This document shows positions 8,913 to 16,867 of a DNA stretch of 64,000 bases, one piece after another; position 1 is the first letter of the stretch, and each line of letters starts with the position of its first letter. The position numbers were made by a program, and so were the translations under genes. The notes beneath the pieces are model-generated. The model made no database searches and was not told where the DNA came from. It worked only from the letters and a program-made list of their open reading frames with translations. The DNA comes from Runella sp. MFBS21 (GTDB lineage: Bacteria; Bacteroidota; Bacteroidia; Cytophagales; Spirosomataceae), in assembly GCF_029433105.1 (NCBI RefSeq), contig NZ_JARNTW010000001.1, positions 434,001 through 498,000 on the forward strand, read 5' to 3'.

Positions 8913-8936
8913 GCAATCGTTATCGGTAACGTTTGC
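8913..8936. promoter_or_regulatory. LacI-family operator palindrome upstream of the uronate operon
   Basis: The left arm GCAATCGTTA and right arm TAACGTTTGC flank a TCGG centre. Nine of ten arm positions are complementary, which gives a 24-bp even palindrome with the central CG-containing inner half-sites typical of LacI-family operators. It lies 116 bp upstream of kdgF and 193 bp upstream of the divergent AEC transporter, so it could control both. No LacI-family gene is in the window, so the regulator is elsewhere. Confidence 0.65.
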
Positions 8937-9082
8937 AAAATTGTACTTAATGTAAAATAGATTGTAAAGAATCAAGAAATGGTATAAGTGACCATAATTA
9001 GGAAATAGAATAGAAAGAAGGATTAGAAAACAAAAAAATTAGACTTTTCAAAGTTTTTTCGATAGCATCAAATCCACTTTAT

Positions 9083-9090
9083 TACTTTTG
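9083..9090 (+). promoter_or_regulatory. Bacteroidota -7 element TACTTTTG for the AEC gene
   Basis: An exact TAnnTTTG match, 39 bp before the ATG at 9129. A run TTTTTTCG about 22 bp upstream is only a weak -33 element. It faces away from the uronate operon, making 8798-9128 a divergent promoter region. Confidence 0.5.
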
Positions 9091-9128
9091 TATCTCCCAG
9101 TGTATACCCACGTTTTCAGTTACTTCTA

Positions 9129-10049
9129 ATGAATCAAACCAACAGCGTGTTTTTGATTACCCTTGGTATTGCCACTATGGGTTTTTTAATCAAAAAATTT
9201 GATTTTGTATCGGAAAAAGACGGCAAATCTATTTCTAAGTTTTTGATGCATACTACTTTTCCTGCGCTGATGATTGTCAGTATGCTCAGGATAGATTTCA
9301 AACCCACGCTTTTTTTGATACCCTTGTTATGCATATCCTTGGGGTGTATCATGACTTTGATTGCGTGGTTTTTGTTTGCCAATTATTCCAACCAAACCCG
9401 TGGCGTATTGACGATGGCTTGTGGAGGGCTCAATGTGGGACTTTTTGCTTTTCCAATCATTGAGGGAATTTGGGGCCGCGAAGGACTAGTATATGTCGCG
9501 ATGTTTGACATCGGCAATACTATCATTACGTTTGGGTTGGTATATTCGGTAGGAAGCTACTTTGCCGTGCGAGAAGAAGGAAAGGTAAATTACAAAAAAG
9601 TTTTGGGTAAAGTGATTCAACTTCCACCCTTACAGGCAATGTTTATTGGTCTTACTATCAATGCATTGGAGATTGAATTGCCAGTGGTAGCGTATGATTT
9701 TTTGGATGTATTGGCCAAGGCCAACAAACCTCTCGTGCTACTTTTGATGGGTATTTATATGAGTTTTGAATTAGAAAAAAGTCAAGTATTAGCGGTAGCA
9801 AAGGTATTAGCGATTCGCTATGCTTGTGGTATTGTGGGAGTGATATTGTTGTATGTATTTTGGCCTGAACCATCCTTGGCTCGGAATGTGCTCATTGTAT
9901 GCGTGGTACTCCCTATCGGTATGACAATCCTTCCTTTTGCGGATGAACTCAATTATGATTCGCGCATTGCGGGGGTATTGGTCAACATTTCTTTGTTGAT
10001 AAGTTTCTTGCTGATGTGGGGCTTGGTCGTAGGTCTTAAATTGGCTTAA
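9129..10049 (+). CDS. AEC-family permease
   Basis: A 306-residue integral membrane protein with about ten hydrophobic segments and the AEC (auxin efflux carrier, Mem_trans) layout of two five-helix halves. The motif GGLNVGLFAFPIIEGIWG in the first half and CVVLPIGMTILPFADELN near the end match the conserved broken-helix regions. Family members move organic anions such as malate or auxin-like acids, usually outward. It is transcribed divergently from the uronate operon across a shared operator, so a role with sugar acids or their products is plausible but unproven. It converges on the radical SAM gene with only 2 bp between stop codons. Confidence 0.8.
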   Translation: MNQTNSVFLITLGIATMGFLIKKFDFVSEKDGKSISKFLMHTTFPALMIVSMLRIDFKPTLFLIPLLCISLGCIMTLIAWFLFANYSNQTRGVLTMACGGLNVGLFAFPIIEGIWGREGLVYVAMFDIGNTIITFGLVYSVGSYFAVREEGKVNYKKVLGKVIQLPPLQAMFIGLTINALEIELPVVAYDFLDVLAKANKPLVLLLMGIYMSFELEKSQVLAVAKVLAIRYACGIVGVILLYVFWPEPSLARNVLIVCVVLPIGMTILPFADELNYDSRIAGVLVNISLLISFLLMWGLVVGLKLA

Positions 10050-10051
10050 TG

Positions 10052-12262
10052 TTACAAAATCAATAACCCATTTTGGCGTAGTTGTTTCCAAATCTCAGCA
10101 TGGGTAAAGGCTTGGAAGTCACCTAAATGAGTGTTCTCAAAATCGCTTTGAAGTTGGGCATAAGAAAATGGTTTCTCAAATTCACTAACAGTAATGAGAG
10201 GGAAAATACGCATCCAAAAATCGGCCAAAGAAGCAGGCATTTCAATGGTTAGGTTTTGCTTTTTTTGATAAAAATAGAGCGCAGCCATTGTTATTTTCTT
10301 TTTTCCAACTTTAGCTTCAAAGTATTCGATAGTGGGTACTTTGCCCAACCAAATCACAAATGCATTTTTTCTAATAAGCTCCTCGTTTTCGTGGATTTGT
10401 TTTTGGATATAATTAGACGGAATACTAGTGAGCGGAACTTTGGCTTCAAACCATTTGGATAGCGGTACTTCAAAACCTACTCCGTGCATGTAATTGAACA
10501 ATGATTTCCGAAGTCCTTCGCTGTAAAAGTCGTGATTGGTGCCTTTGGGGTCGTCGTGATAGAGGTCGTTGTCGGCAAAGCCCCCAAAATCAGGGCCAAT
10601 ACGTTGAACATCAAAAGCTTCGGGAGCCAGCCCTACGGGACTATGTGAGGTCATAGCAAAGCGGTGCCAAAAGCCTGATTGCAACACGCCATTTTCAAAA
10701 AGCTGCCGCACCATTTCTAGGGAATCGATAGTTTCTTGAGCAGTTTGGGTCGGGAAGCCGTACATCAAATACGCATGAACCATAATACCCGCCTGTGTAA
10801 AGCCATCGGCTACGCGGGCTACTTGTCCTACGGTCACGCCTTTTTTCATAAGAGCTAGAAGTCGGTCAGAGGCTACTTCTAGTCCGCCTGACATGGCAAT
10901 ACAGCCCGAGGCTTTGAGCAACAAGGACAAATCGTGCGTGAAGTTTTTTTCAAAACGGATATTGGTCCACCATACCACCGTGAGTTTTCTACGGATGATT
11001 TCAATCGCCAAATCCCTTAGTAACGCTGGTGGCGCAGCTTCATCCACAAAATGAAAACCATTTTGTTTGGTTTGACGGATGATTTCCTCAATTCGATCGC
11101 ATAAAAGAGCGGCTGTAAGCGGCTCATAGTTTTTGATATAATCAAGCGATATATCGCAAAAAGAGCATTTTCCCCAATAGCAACCGTGTGCCAGTGTAAG
11201 CTTGTTCCAACGCCCATCACTCCACAAGCGATGCATGGGATTGACGATTTCGATTACTGACAGATAATCCATCAAAAGTAAATCACCGTAGTCGGGGGTG
11301 CCAGTTTCGCGCTGCGCGATGTCTTTTTCGACGGCTCCATTATGATATACGACCTTTCCCTCTACCCGCGAATACACCCGCTTCAGGGATTCAATAGGGC
11401 GTTTTTGTTCAAAAAAAGCCAACAGCGAACGAAGCGGGGCTTCGCCATCGTCTAGGCATACAAAGTCGAGATAGTCAAACAATCGTGGTTCGGAAAGAGA
11501 GCGCAGCTCAGTATTACAAAATCCGCCTCCCATTACGATTTGGATAGCAGAATAATGACGCTTGAGGTATTGTCCACATTTCAAAGCTCCAAAAAGATTT
11601 CCCGGAAAAGGAACTGTCAAACACACAACTGTGGGCTGAAAGACTTCAATCTTTTGATGCAGAATTTGACAAAGTAAGGTCGTAATAAATGTATCAGGTG
11701 CTTCGAGAGAGTGGTGGAGTTCATCAAAATGCGTAGCGGTACGGCCAAGGCGCTCGGCATAGCGACTAAAGCCAAAGTGGGGGTCGATAGCTTCTTGGAT
11801 AAAATCACCCAAATCTTCCAGATAGAGCGTAGCCAAGTGTCGCGCCTTGTCTTGGGTTCCCATCGTACCAAAAGCCCATTCCAAATCTTCTACTTCCTGA
11901 AAACGAGAAGCTTCGGGCAAATAAGTACGGTCGCAGATGCTGTGAGCAAGGGTTGGGTTTTTGTTTTGTAAAAAAAGAATAACAGGCTCAATGGTATCGA
12001 TATACTCTTGGCGAAGGCTATAAATACGGTAGGCGTTTTCGGATAATTCGATGTCGTCCTCGGCTTGGTCAAGGGCTTTGAAAAGGTCATGAAGACCTTT
12101 GGTAGAGAAAAGTGCTAAAATAACCTCAATTCCCAAATCCGCTTGCTGAGAAGAAACCCCCAATGTATTAAGAAACCCCTTGATATAGGCCGTAGCGGGA
12201 TAGGGGGTGTTGAGTTGCGTAAAAGGAGGAGTAACTAGTAAAAGTTTGGATGGGGAAGTCAT
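10052..12262 (-). CDS. B12-binding radical SAM protein, unknown function
   Basis: A 736-residue cytosolic protein. The first 290 or so residues contain a cobalamin-binding-like Rossmann region (LLLVTPPFTQLNTPYPATAYIKG, then VVCLTVPFPGNLFGALKCG and IVMGGGFCNTEL). The radical SAM core follows, with cysteines C361, C366 and C369 in CYWGKCSFC. The first spacing is four residues rather than the canonical three. GGLEVASDRLLALMKKGVT and AYLMYGFPTQTAQETIDS are typical elp3-like core blocks. The B12-type subset usually performs methylations or rearrangements, but no substrate can be named. Transcription heads into the uronate region and converges with the AEC permease. A strong hairpin separates it from the upstream gene. 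Confidence 0.75.
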   Translation of the reverse strand: MTSPSKLLLVTPPFTQLNTPYPATAYIKGFLNTLGVSSQQADLGIEVILALFSTKGLHDLFKALDQAEDDIELSENAYRIYSLRQEYIDTIEPVILFLQNKNPTLAHSICDRTYLPEASRFQEVEDLEWAFGTMGTQDKARHLATLYLEDLGDFIQEAIDPHFGFSRYAERLGRTATHFDELHHSLEAPDTFITTLLCQILHQKIEVFQPTVVCLTVPFPGNLFGALKCGQYLKRHYSAIQIVMGGGFCNTELRSLSEPRLFDYLDFVCLDDGEAPLRSLLAFFEQKRPIESLKRVYSRVEGKVVYHNGAVEKDIAQRETGTPDYGDLLLMDYLSVIEIVNPMHRLWSDGRWNKLTLAHGCYWGKCSFCDISLDYIKNYEPLTAALLCDRIEEIIRQTKQNGFHFVDEAAPPALLRDLAIEIIRRKLTVVWWTNIRFEKNFTHDLSLLLKASGCIAMSGGLEVASDRLLALMKKGVTVGQVARVADGFTQAGIMVHAYLMYGFPTQTAQETIDSLEMVRQLFENGVLQSGFWHRFAMTSHSPVGLAPEAFDVQRIGPDFGGFADNDLYHDDPKGTNHDFYSEGLRKSLFNYMHGVGFEVPLSKWFEAKVPLTSIPSNYIQKQIHENEELIRKNAFVIWLGKVPTIEYFEAKVGKKKITMAALYFYQKKQNLTIEMPASLADFWMRIFPLITVSEFEKPFSYAQLQSDFENTHLGDFQAFTHAEIWKQLRQNGLLIL

Positions 12263-12290
12263 AGGTAAAAGCGCAAAGTCAAAATTAGTG

Positions 12291-12329
12291 AACCTTGCCG
12301 ACGTTCAAAACGTCGGCAAGGTTTTTTTT
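12291..12329. terminator. Perfect 15-bp hairpin between PNGase-like and radical SAM genes
   Basis: The arms AACCTTGCCGACGTT (12291-12305) and AACGTCGGCAAGGTT (12309-12323) are exact complements with a 3-nt loop. A T run (to 12329) follows on the plus strand and overlaps the stop codon of the minus-strand gene at 12328. The best-formed U tract faces plus, opposite to both neighbouring genes, although the stem itself works in either direction. It may be a terminator or one copy of a dispersed palindromic repeat. Confidence 0.65.
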
Positions 12330-14007
12330 ACCATTCACCAATCAAAGTACCTGATACATTCCAAGCACTGAAACTGCCGCCTTCTGGAAGGCCCTGCGGA
12401 ATCTGTACTTGTAAGGTATGCTTGCCAGCGGGTAGGTTGCCAAGCTCTACCCAAATAGGATTGGTGACTGTACCAGGGCACCAATTGGAACGACTCAAAT
12501 CTGAAGAAGAGAGACCATTGCCAAAATTGCCAGAGGCAGGATTGACCAAACGATAGCTGCCGCAGTCGGCGCGCCAAGGGGTAATCGTGAATATTTGCTT
12601 TCCATCCACCAAAATGGTATTAGGTTTGGGTACAAATTCATCTCCATTGCCCCAGCCGCCGTGACCCGTGGTAGTATAGCGAAGCTTGAGGTTTTTGATA
12701 CCTTGGGGTACTTCAAAAGTTACTTGCAGCCCTTTGTCGTTGTTAAACATAGTCCCGTACTCTTGCCCAGCCATTTCCATGACATTGGTGGTATTGAAAA
12801 GAGGCATCACCCAGTCTTCCTTTTGGGTAGAAGGGCGCTCATTGGGATGCACCGAAAACCGCATACTTACTTTATGCCCTCCTTTGTCGTAGTTGCCAAT
12901 AAAAGCGGCTATCCATACTTCTTGGCCATTGTAAGCAGGTAGCAAATCGCTCACATCTTGACGATAATAAGTGGAATCGGCCCAAGTTTTGTTTTTGAGT
13001 TGTAAATAGTTGTATTGCCTTACACCAAAGGGCGTAAAGAATCGCATCAATTCCAAAACAGGCAGATAGTCAGCGGTTTGAATTACTCCTTGGTATTGCT
13101 TACCATTGCCATTTTCATATACTGGAACTTCCTTGATTGATTTTTGAAGCGCATCCAAAAAAGAAATTTTACTTTGGGTCGGAATCAAAAATACCGACCC
13201 TGTGCGGTCGTAAGCGTCACCATTGGAGTATTGTGAAAGTTCCAAAAATACATTGGAGGCAAGTCCTACTTTGGGAAATTTTACTTTTTTGGCAATGACT
13301 GTTCCGTGCGCAAATCGGAAGACTTCGCTAGGGGCATGGGCCGAATCCGAGAAATTAATGGTTTGGTTTTGGAAAACAGGAATTTGGATAAACCTACTTT
13401 TCCAAAGTTCGTCTTTGTAAGTAAGCTCATCTACGAGCGGCGGCGTGGGCTTGGGTAGTTGATTTTTGGCCGCCCAAGTTGTATTTTTTTCGATTTTTAC
13501 GGCTTCTGTTTCACTATTTCCATTCCGTACCATTTTCAAAACCAAGCCTATGGTTTGACCCAAAGCCGAGGGGGCACCTTTTACTTTGAGTTCATTGGTA
13601 TACCAAAGGTCGATGCGGTTGGAGTTGACGACGGTGGTGGCTTTCTTGCACAAATAGCCCAAAATAGTTTGGGTGTCGGGCAGAAATTCGATTTTTTGTT
13701 CTCCTAAAGTCTTGGTGTTTTGGGTCATCAAGACTTTATCATTTCCCAAAAAAGCGATTTGATAAAGGCTGTTGTCGCTACGGTCGGTAAAACTTACCTC
13801 ATAGGGTGTCTTTGCTTCTCCTTTGAGGATTTTTTCCGAAAAAACACTCGTGCCCGTTGCCGAAGCCAATACAATGATTGGGTCTTGGTTGGGCGGGGTT
13901 TTGCCGTTGTTTTTACGTAAATAAGTAATTTGGAACACATCCTTGGTTTGCGCCAAACCGTCGAGTGCTAAGAGGCTCACAAGGAGTAGCTTGACAAAAT
14001 ATTTCAT
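12328..14007 (-). CDS. PNGase F-like peptide-N-glycosidase with GLPGLI-like N-terminal domain
   Basis: A 559-residue secreted protein with signal peptide LLALDGLAQ|TK. Residues about 100-165 carry GLPGLI-family features (TQTILGYLCKKATT, LWYTNEL, GQTIGLVLKM). Residues about 220-559 resemble the two eight-stranded domains of flavobacterial PNGase F. GDAYDRTGSVFLI aligns with CDEWDRYANVYV, so D267 corresponds to catalytic D60. TTGHGGWGNGDEF and ILVDG align with the GWGH...CAEWC block, so E457 is a candidate for E206. SNWCPGT matches GWCPG. The enzyme would release intact N-glycans from asparagine. It is the last gene of an operon with fucosidases, aspartylglucosaminidase, GH18 and GH125 enzymes, which supports this. 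Alignment is by eye, and activity is inferred. Confidence 0.8.
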   Translation of the reverse strand: MKYFVKLLLVSLLALDGLAQTKDVFQITYLRKNNGKTPPNQDPIIVLASATGTSVFSEKILKGEAKTPYEVSFTDRSDNSLYQIAFLGNDKVLMTQNTKTLGEQKIEFLPDTQTILGYLCKKATTVVNSNRIDLWYTNELKVKGAPSALGQTIGLVLKMVRNGNSETEAVKIEKNTTWAAKNQLPKPTPPLVDELTYKDELWKSRFIQIPVFQNQTINFSDSAHAPSEVFRFAHGTVIAKKVKFPKVGLASNVFLELSQYSNGDAYDRTGSVFLIPTQSKISFLDALQKSIKEVPVYENGNGKQYQGVIQTADYLPVLELMRFFTPFGVRQYNYLQLKNKTWADSTYYRQDVSDLLPAYNGQEVWIAAFIGNYDKGGHKVSMRFSVHPNERPSTQKEDWVMPLFNTTNVMEMAGQEYGTMFNNDKGLQVTFEVPQGIKNLKLRYTTTGHGGWGNGDEFVPKPNTILVDGKQIFTITPWRADCGSYRLVNPASGNFGNGLSSSDLSRSNWCPGTVTNPIWVELGNLPAGKHTLQVQIPQGLPEGGSFSAWNVSGTLIGEW

Positions 14008-14069
14008 GGATAATCAATTTTTTTATGGCAGGATAAACGACTAAGAAATCTGATTTTTGGCACCTATCA

Positions 14070-15038
14070 CTATTTCGCTTTCTGGCCTCTTTTGATGGCT
14101 TGAAGAAGCGAAAAGTCATCGTTGGTATCGCAAGCGATTTCCCAAATCATAACACCCCCACATCCACGTTCTTTGGCGAGTTTGGTTTTGAGCTCGATAG
14201 TATGAATTCCGTTATAAAATGCCCCCATCCAATAGTCATCATAAGGGCTTGCACCGTCTTTGAGGAGAGATTTGTAGTCGGGTCCGTAGTTACCCATGCC
14301 TTTTTTAGAATAAAAAGGCAAGCCTAAGAGGGTTTTGTGGGCAGGAATACTACGCTCTTTTGTCCAATAGTCTAAGCTTTTGATAGCCAGCGAATAGGGC
14401 GAGTGCGCACGGACATAGTTAGGGCCATAATCATCATCGTAGGCCATGAGGTTAATCCAGTCCATTTTGTCGAGGGCTTCTTTTTTCATACCGTAGCCTT
14501 TTTTGCCATAAGAAATCACGGCGGCTGTTAGTTTTTTTCCTTGGGCGTGAAGGGCATCGCCTAGTTCATTGACAAGAGCTACGTAGTGGTCGGCCGAAGG
14601 TGTATCTTCATCGGGATATTCCCAGTCGAGATCCACGCCATCGACTTGGTAGTTTTTGACAAACGCCATGACATTTTTGACAAAAGTATGACGCCCTTCG
14701 GCGCGTTCGGCCATTTTATGAAAGCGAGTGTCGTCGCCGCCACCGTCGCCAATGCCCCAGCCGCCAATAGAAATAAACACCTCTTTTTTGTGTTGATGCA
14801 TGTATTTAACGAGCTTGTGTAATGCCTCTGGGTTACCAAGTGGCATGAGTGTATCTCCTGTTTTGGCCGGAATCGCAAACGAAAAATTGATATGGGTCAA
14901 CACATCAACGGGGATTTTTTCGGGCGGGATGCTTGGTACATAATACCCTACAACTTTGAAGTCTTTGGGTTTGGTTTGGGCAACTACTTCTAAGCACAGC
15001 AAAGTCAGCAAAGCAGCGAAAATGGATTTGGTGTTCAT
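14070..15038 (-). CDS. GH18 family glycosidase (chitinase or endo-beta-N-acetylglucosaminidase)
   Basis: A 322-residue secreted TIM-barrel enzyme with signal peptide ending LEVVAQ. The GH18 active-site signature DGVDLDWE places D133, D136, D138 and acid catalyst E140. SIGGW (90-94) is the second barrel motif, and MAYDDD and VMIWEIACD are the later conserved strands. Retaining GH18 enzymes use the substrate N-acetyl group and cleave beta-1,4 GlcNAc links, either in chitin or in the chitobiose core of N-glycans. The setting next to PNGase F-like, fucosidase and aspartylglucosaminidase genes favours an endo-glycosidase on N-glycans, but chitinase activity cannot be excluded. It lies 25 bp after the SGNH gene. 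Confidence 0.85.
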   Translation of the reverse strand: MNTKSIFAALLTLLCLEVVAQTKPKDFKVVGYYVPSIPPEKIPVDVLTHINFSFAIPAKTGDTLMPLGNPEALHKLVKYMHQHKKEVFISIGGWGIGDGGGDDTRFHKMAERAEGRHTFVKNVMAFVKNYQVDGVDLDWEYPDEDTPSADHYVALVNELGDALHAQGKKLTAAVISYGKKGYGMKKEALDKMDWINLMAYDDDYGPNYVRAHSPYSLAIKSLDYWTKERSIPAHKTLLGLPFYSKKGMGNYGPDYKSLLKDGASPYDDYWMGAFYNGIHTIELKTKLAKERGCGGVMIWEIACDTNDDFSLLQAIKRGQKAK

Positions 15039-15063
15039 CTTAAAATGAGGGGTTAGTTATGTA

Positions 15064-16824
15064 TTATTTTTTCAAAATGGTGGCAAGATTTTTTCCTAAA
15101 GCTTCGTACCCATTGGCATTGGGATGTAGGCCATCGGAGAAGAGTTTTTCATCGATTTTGCCCGAAGGCAGTAAAAGCGTTTTTCCAATATCCGCGAAAC
15201 CGATTTTCAACGATTTGGACAGCGCATCTATACCTTTGTTGAGGGTGGCTACCCTGAATTCTTGCTCGCGGCGTGGATAAATCCCCAACAAGATAACCTT
15301 GGCCGAAGGCTGTTTTTTTTGAACAGTCTCTACGAGCAAACGAAGTCCTTCAATTATTTCTTGGTCGGTGTTGAGGTGTAAATTGTTGGTGCCAATGTTG
15401 ATAACAATCTTTTCAGGGGAGATGTCGTCAAGTTCATCATGCTCTACGCGCCACAGCACATTTTCGACTCTATCCCAGCCAAAACCAAAATTTCGTACTT
15501 GAAGAGGCTCAAGGTATTTTTGCCATGAGTCAGCTCCTTTGATACGATTGTTGAGAGGCTTTCCACCCCAGTTGTGGGTGATTGAATTGCCAAGAAATAC
15601 GACTTTGGTAGGTTCAGTTTGGCTGAGGCTGAGGATTTCTTGGTGCCGTTGTTCCCAATTATAGCTACCCGGTTCACGATTCTGACGAATAGGGATTTGG
15701 GTTTTGAGCGTCCCAACGGGGGCTTTCAGAATCTCCCTAAGCTTTTTTTCGTAAGCATTGGCATAGTTCATCATACCTATATCGTTGGGGTGAGTGCCAT
15801 CTACCATACCTTCATGGTCAATGTTGATTTCGGAAATAGGCAGCAGATAAAGATTAGAAATACCCTCTGCGGTAAGTTGAGCAAAGGTTTCACGGAGGTA
15901 TTGGTTGGCATCTTCAAAAAGAGGTTGTCGATGAGGTATCAAATATCCTTCGGTATATCCGTCGTGTTCGGTAAGCAAAATAGGCGTAGAAGGATGCTTA
16001 GCACGAATGCTTTTTACCGATTCGGCGATTCTTTTTTGTAACTCTTTTTTGTCCACAATAGGACTGATGAGATTGGGTAAACAATCCAACACAAATACCT
16101 TGGCGTCGATTTCATTGATAAGGTCAATTACTTCTTTTTCCAGACGGCCATTGCCTGAGAAGCCCAAATTGATGACCGTACGGTCAAGTTTGCGTGATAA
16201 GATATTAGTCCAAGCCATACCAGGGCGCGTGGCGCAGGCTCCTTGCGCAATAGAAGTGCCATAGACCACAATCGGTTTTTCGGGGCGTTGAGGCAGTACA
16301 TTGAAAATGCTTCCTTCTGGTACTCCAATTTCCAAATCTCTGACACTATTGTACAAAGGCAAAAACAAACGATACTCACGGCCTAGTTTGTGGTAATTGT
16401 CGTTGGGGAGAAGTTGCGAAAAACTATACTGAACCGTATCTTTAAAACTATATTTTCCGGCTGCCCAGTGCCATTTGCCGTCGCTATCAATACCATACAA
16501 ATCTACCCCACTTACGCCGGTAGAAGGCATGTGAGGCATATTATAGGGACCTGTGACTTTGTATCTTACCACGATTTGGGAGGCATTGCTCACAAAAAGA
16601 ATCGAAAGGCCGGCGCTGTTGCGTGAAAGATTCCAAACGGCTTTTCGAACGAGGGCTTCGGCGCGGGGCGGAAAGCGTTGGATTGTATCACGCATTTCGT
16701 CAGACCAGGCCTGCCCATCAATGATGGGCACTTTGCTATCTGATGGCTTCCACCAAGTAAAATTGCTTTGAGCCAAGCTAAAAGAAGCCCAAAAGCACAG
16801 TACTGCCGTAATTAGGTTTTTCAT
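15064..16824 (-). CDS. Tandem double-SGNH hydrolase with GxDLY N-terminal domain
   Basis: A 586-residue secreted protein (signal LAQ|SN) with three parts. Residues 20-175 form a jelly-roll-like domain with SGVDLYGID, the GxDLY marker. Residues 183-365 are a first SGNH hydrolase with S191 in VVYGTSIAQG, GFSGNG and DGTH (342-345). Residues 405-586 are a second SGNH domain with S414 in VFLGNSITHNW, GTNN (478-481) and DGLHPN (564-569). Both appear to keep Ser and Asp-His. Such enzymes remove acetyl or other ester groups from glycans, so this could clear O-acetyl groups that block the neighbouring glycosidases. Two active catalytic units in one chain is less common. It lies 43 bp after a fucosidase gene. 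Confidence 0.85.
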   Translation of the reverse strand: MKNLITAVLCFWASFSLAQSNFTWWKPSDSKVPIIDGQAWSDEMRDTIQRFPPRAEALVRKAVWNLSRNSAGLSILFVSNASQIVVRYKVTGPYNMPHMPSTGVSGVDLYGIDSDGKWHWAAGKYSFKDTVQYSFSQLLPNDNYHKLGREYRLFLPLYNSVRDLEIGVPEGSIFNVLPQRPEKPIVVYGTSIAQGACATRPGMAWTNILSRKLDRTVINLGFSGNGRLEKEVIDLINEIDAKVFVLDCLPNLISPIVDKKELQKRIAESVKSIRAKHPSTPILLTEHDGYTEGYLIPHRQPLFEDANQYLRETFAQLTAEGISNLYLLPISEINIDHEGMVDGTHPNDIGMMNYANAYEKKLREILKAPVGTLKTQIPIRQNREPGSYNWEQRHQEILSLSQTEPTKVVFLGNSITHNWGGKPLNNRIKGADSWQKYLEPLQVRNFGFGWDRVENVLWRVEHDELDDISPEKIVINIGTNNLHLNTDQEIIEGLRLLVETVQKKQPSAKVILLGIYPRREQEFRVATLNKGIDALSKSLKIGFADIGKTLLLPSGKIDEKLFSDGLHPNANGYEALGKNLATILKK

Positions 16825-16867
16825 TGTGAGGAAAGGGTCAGGAATAAAAAGTAAAATCGCTTATAAA

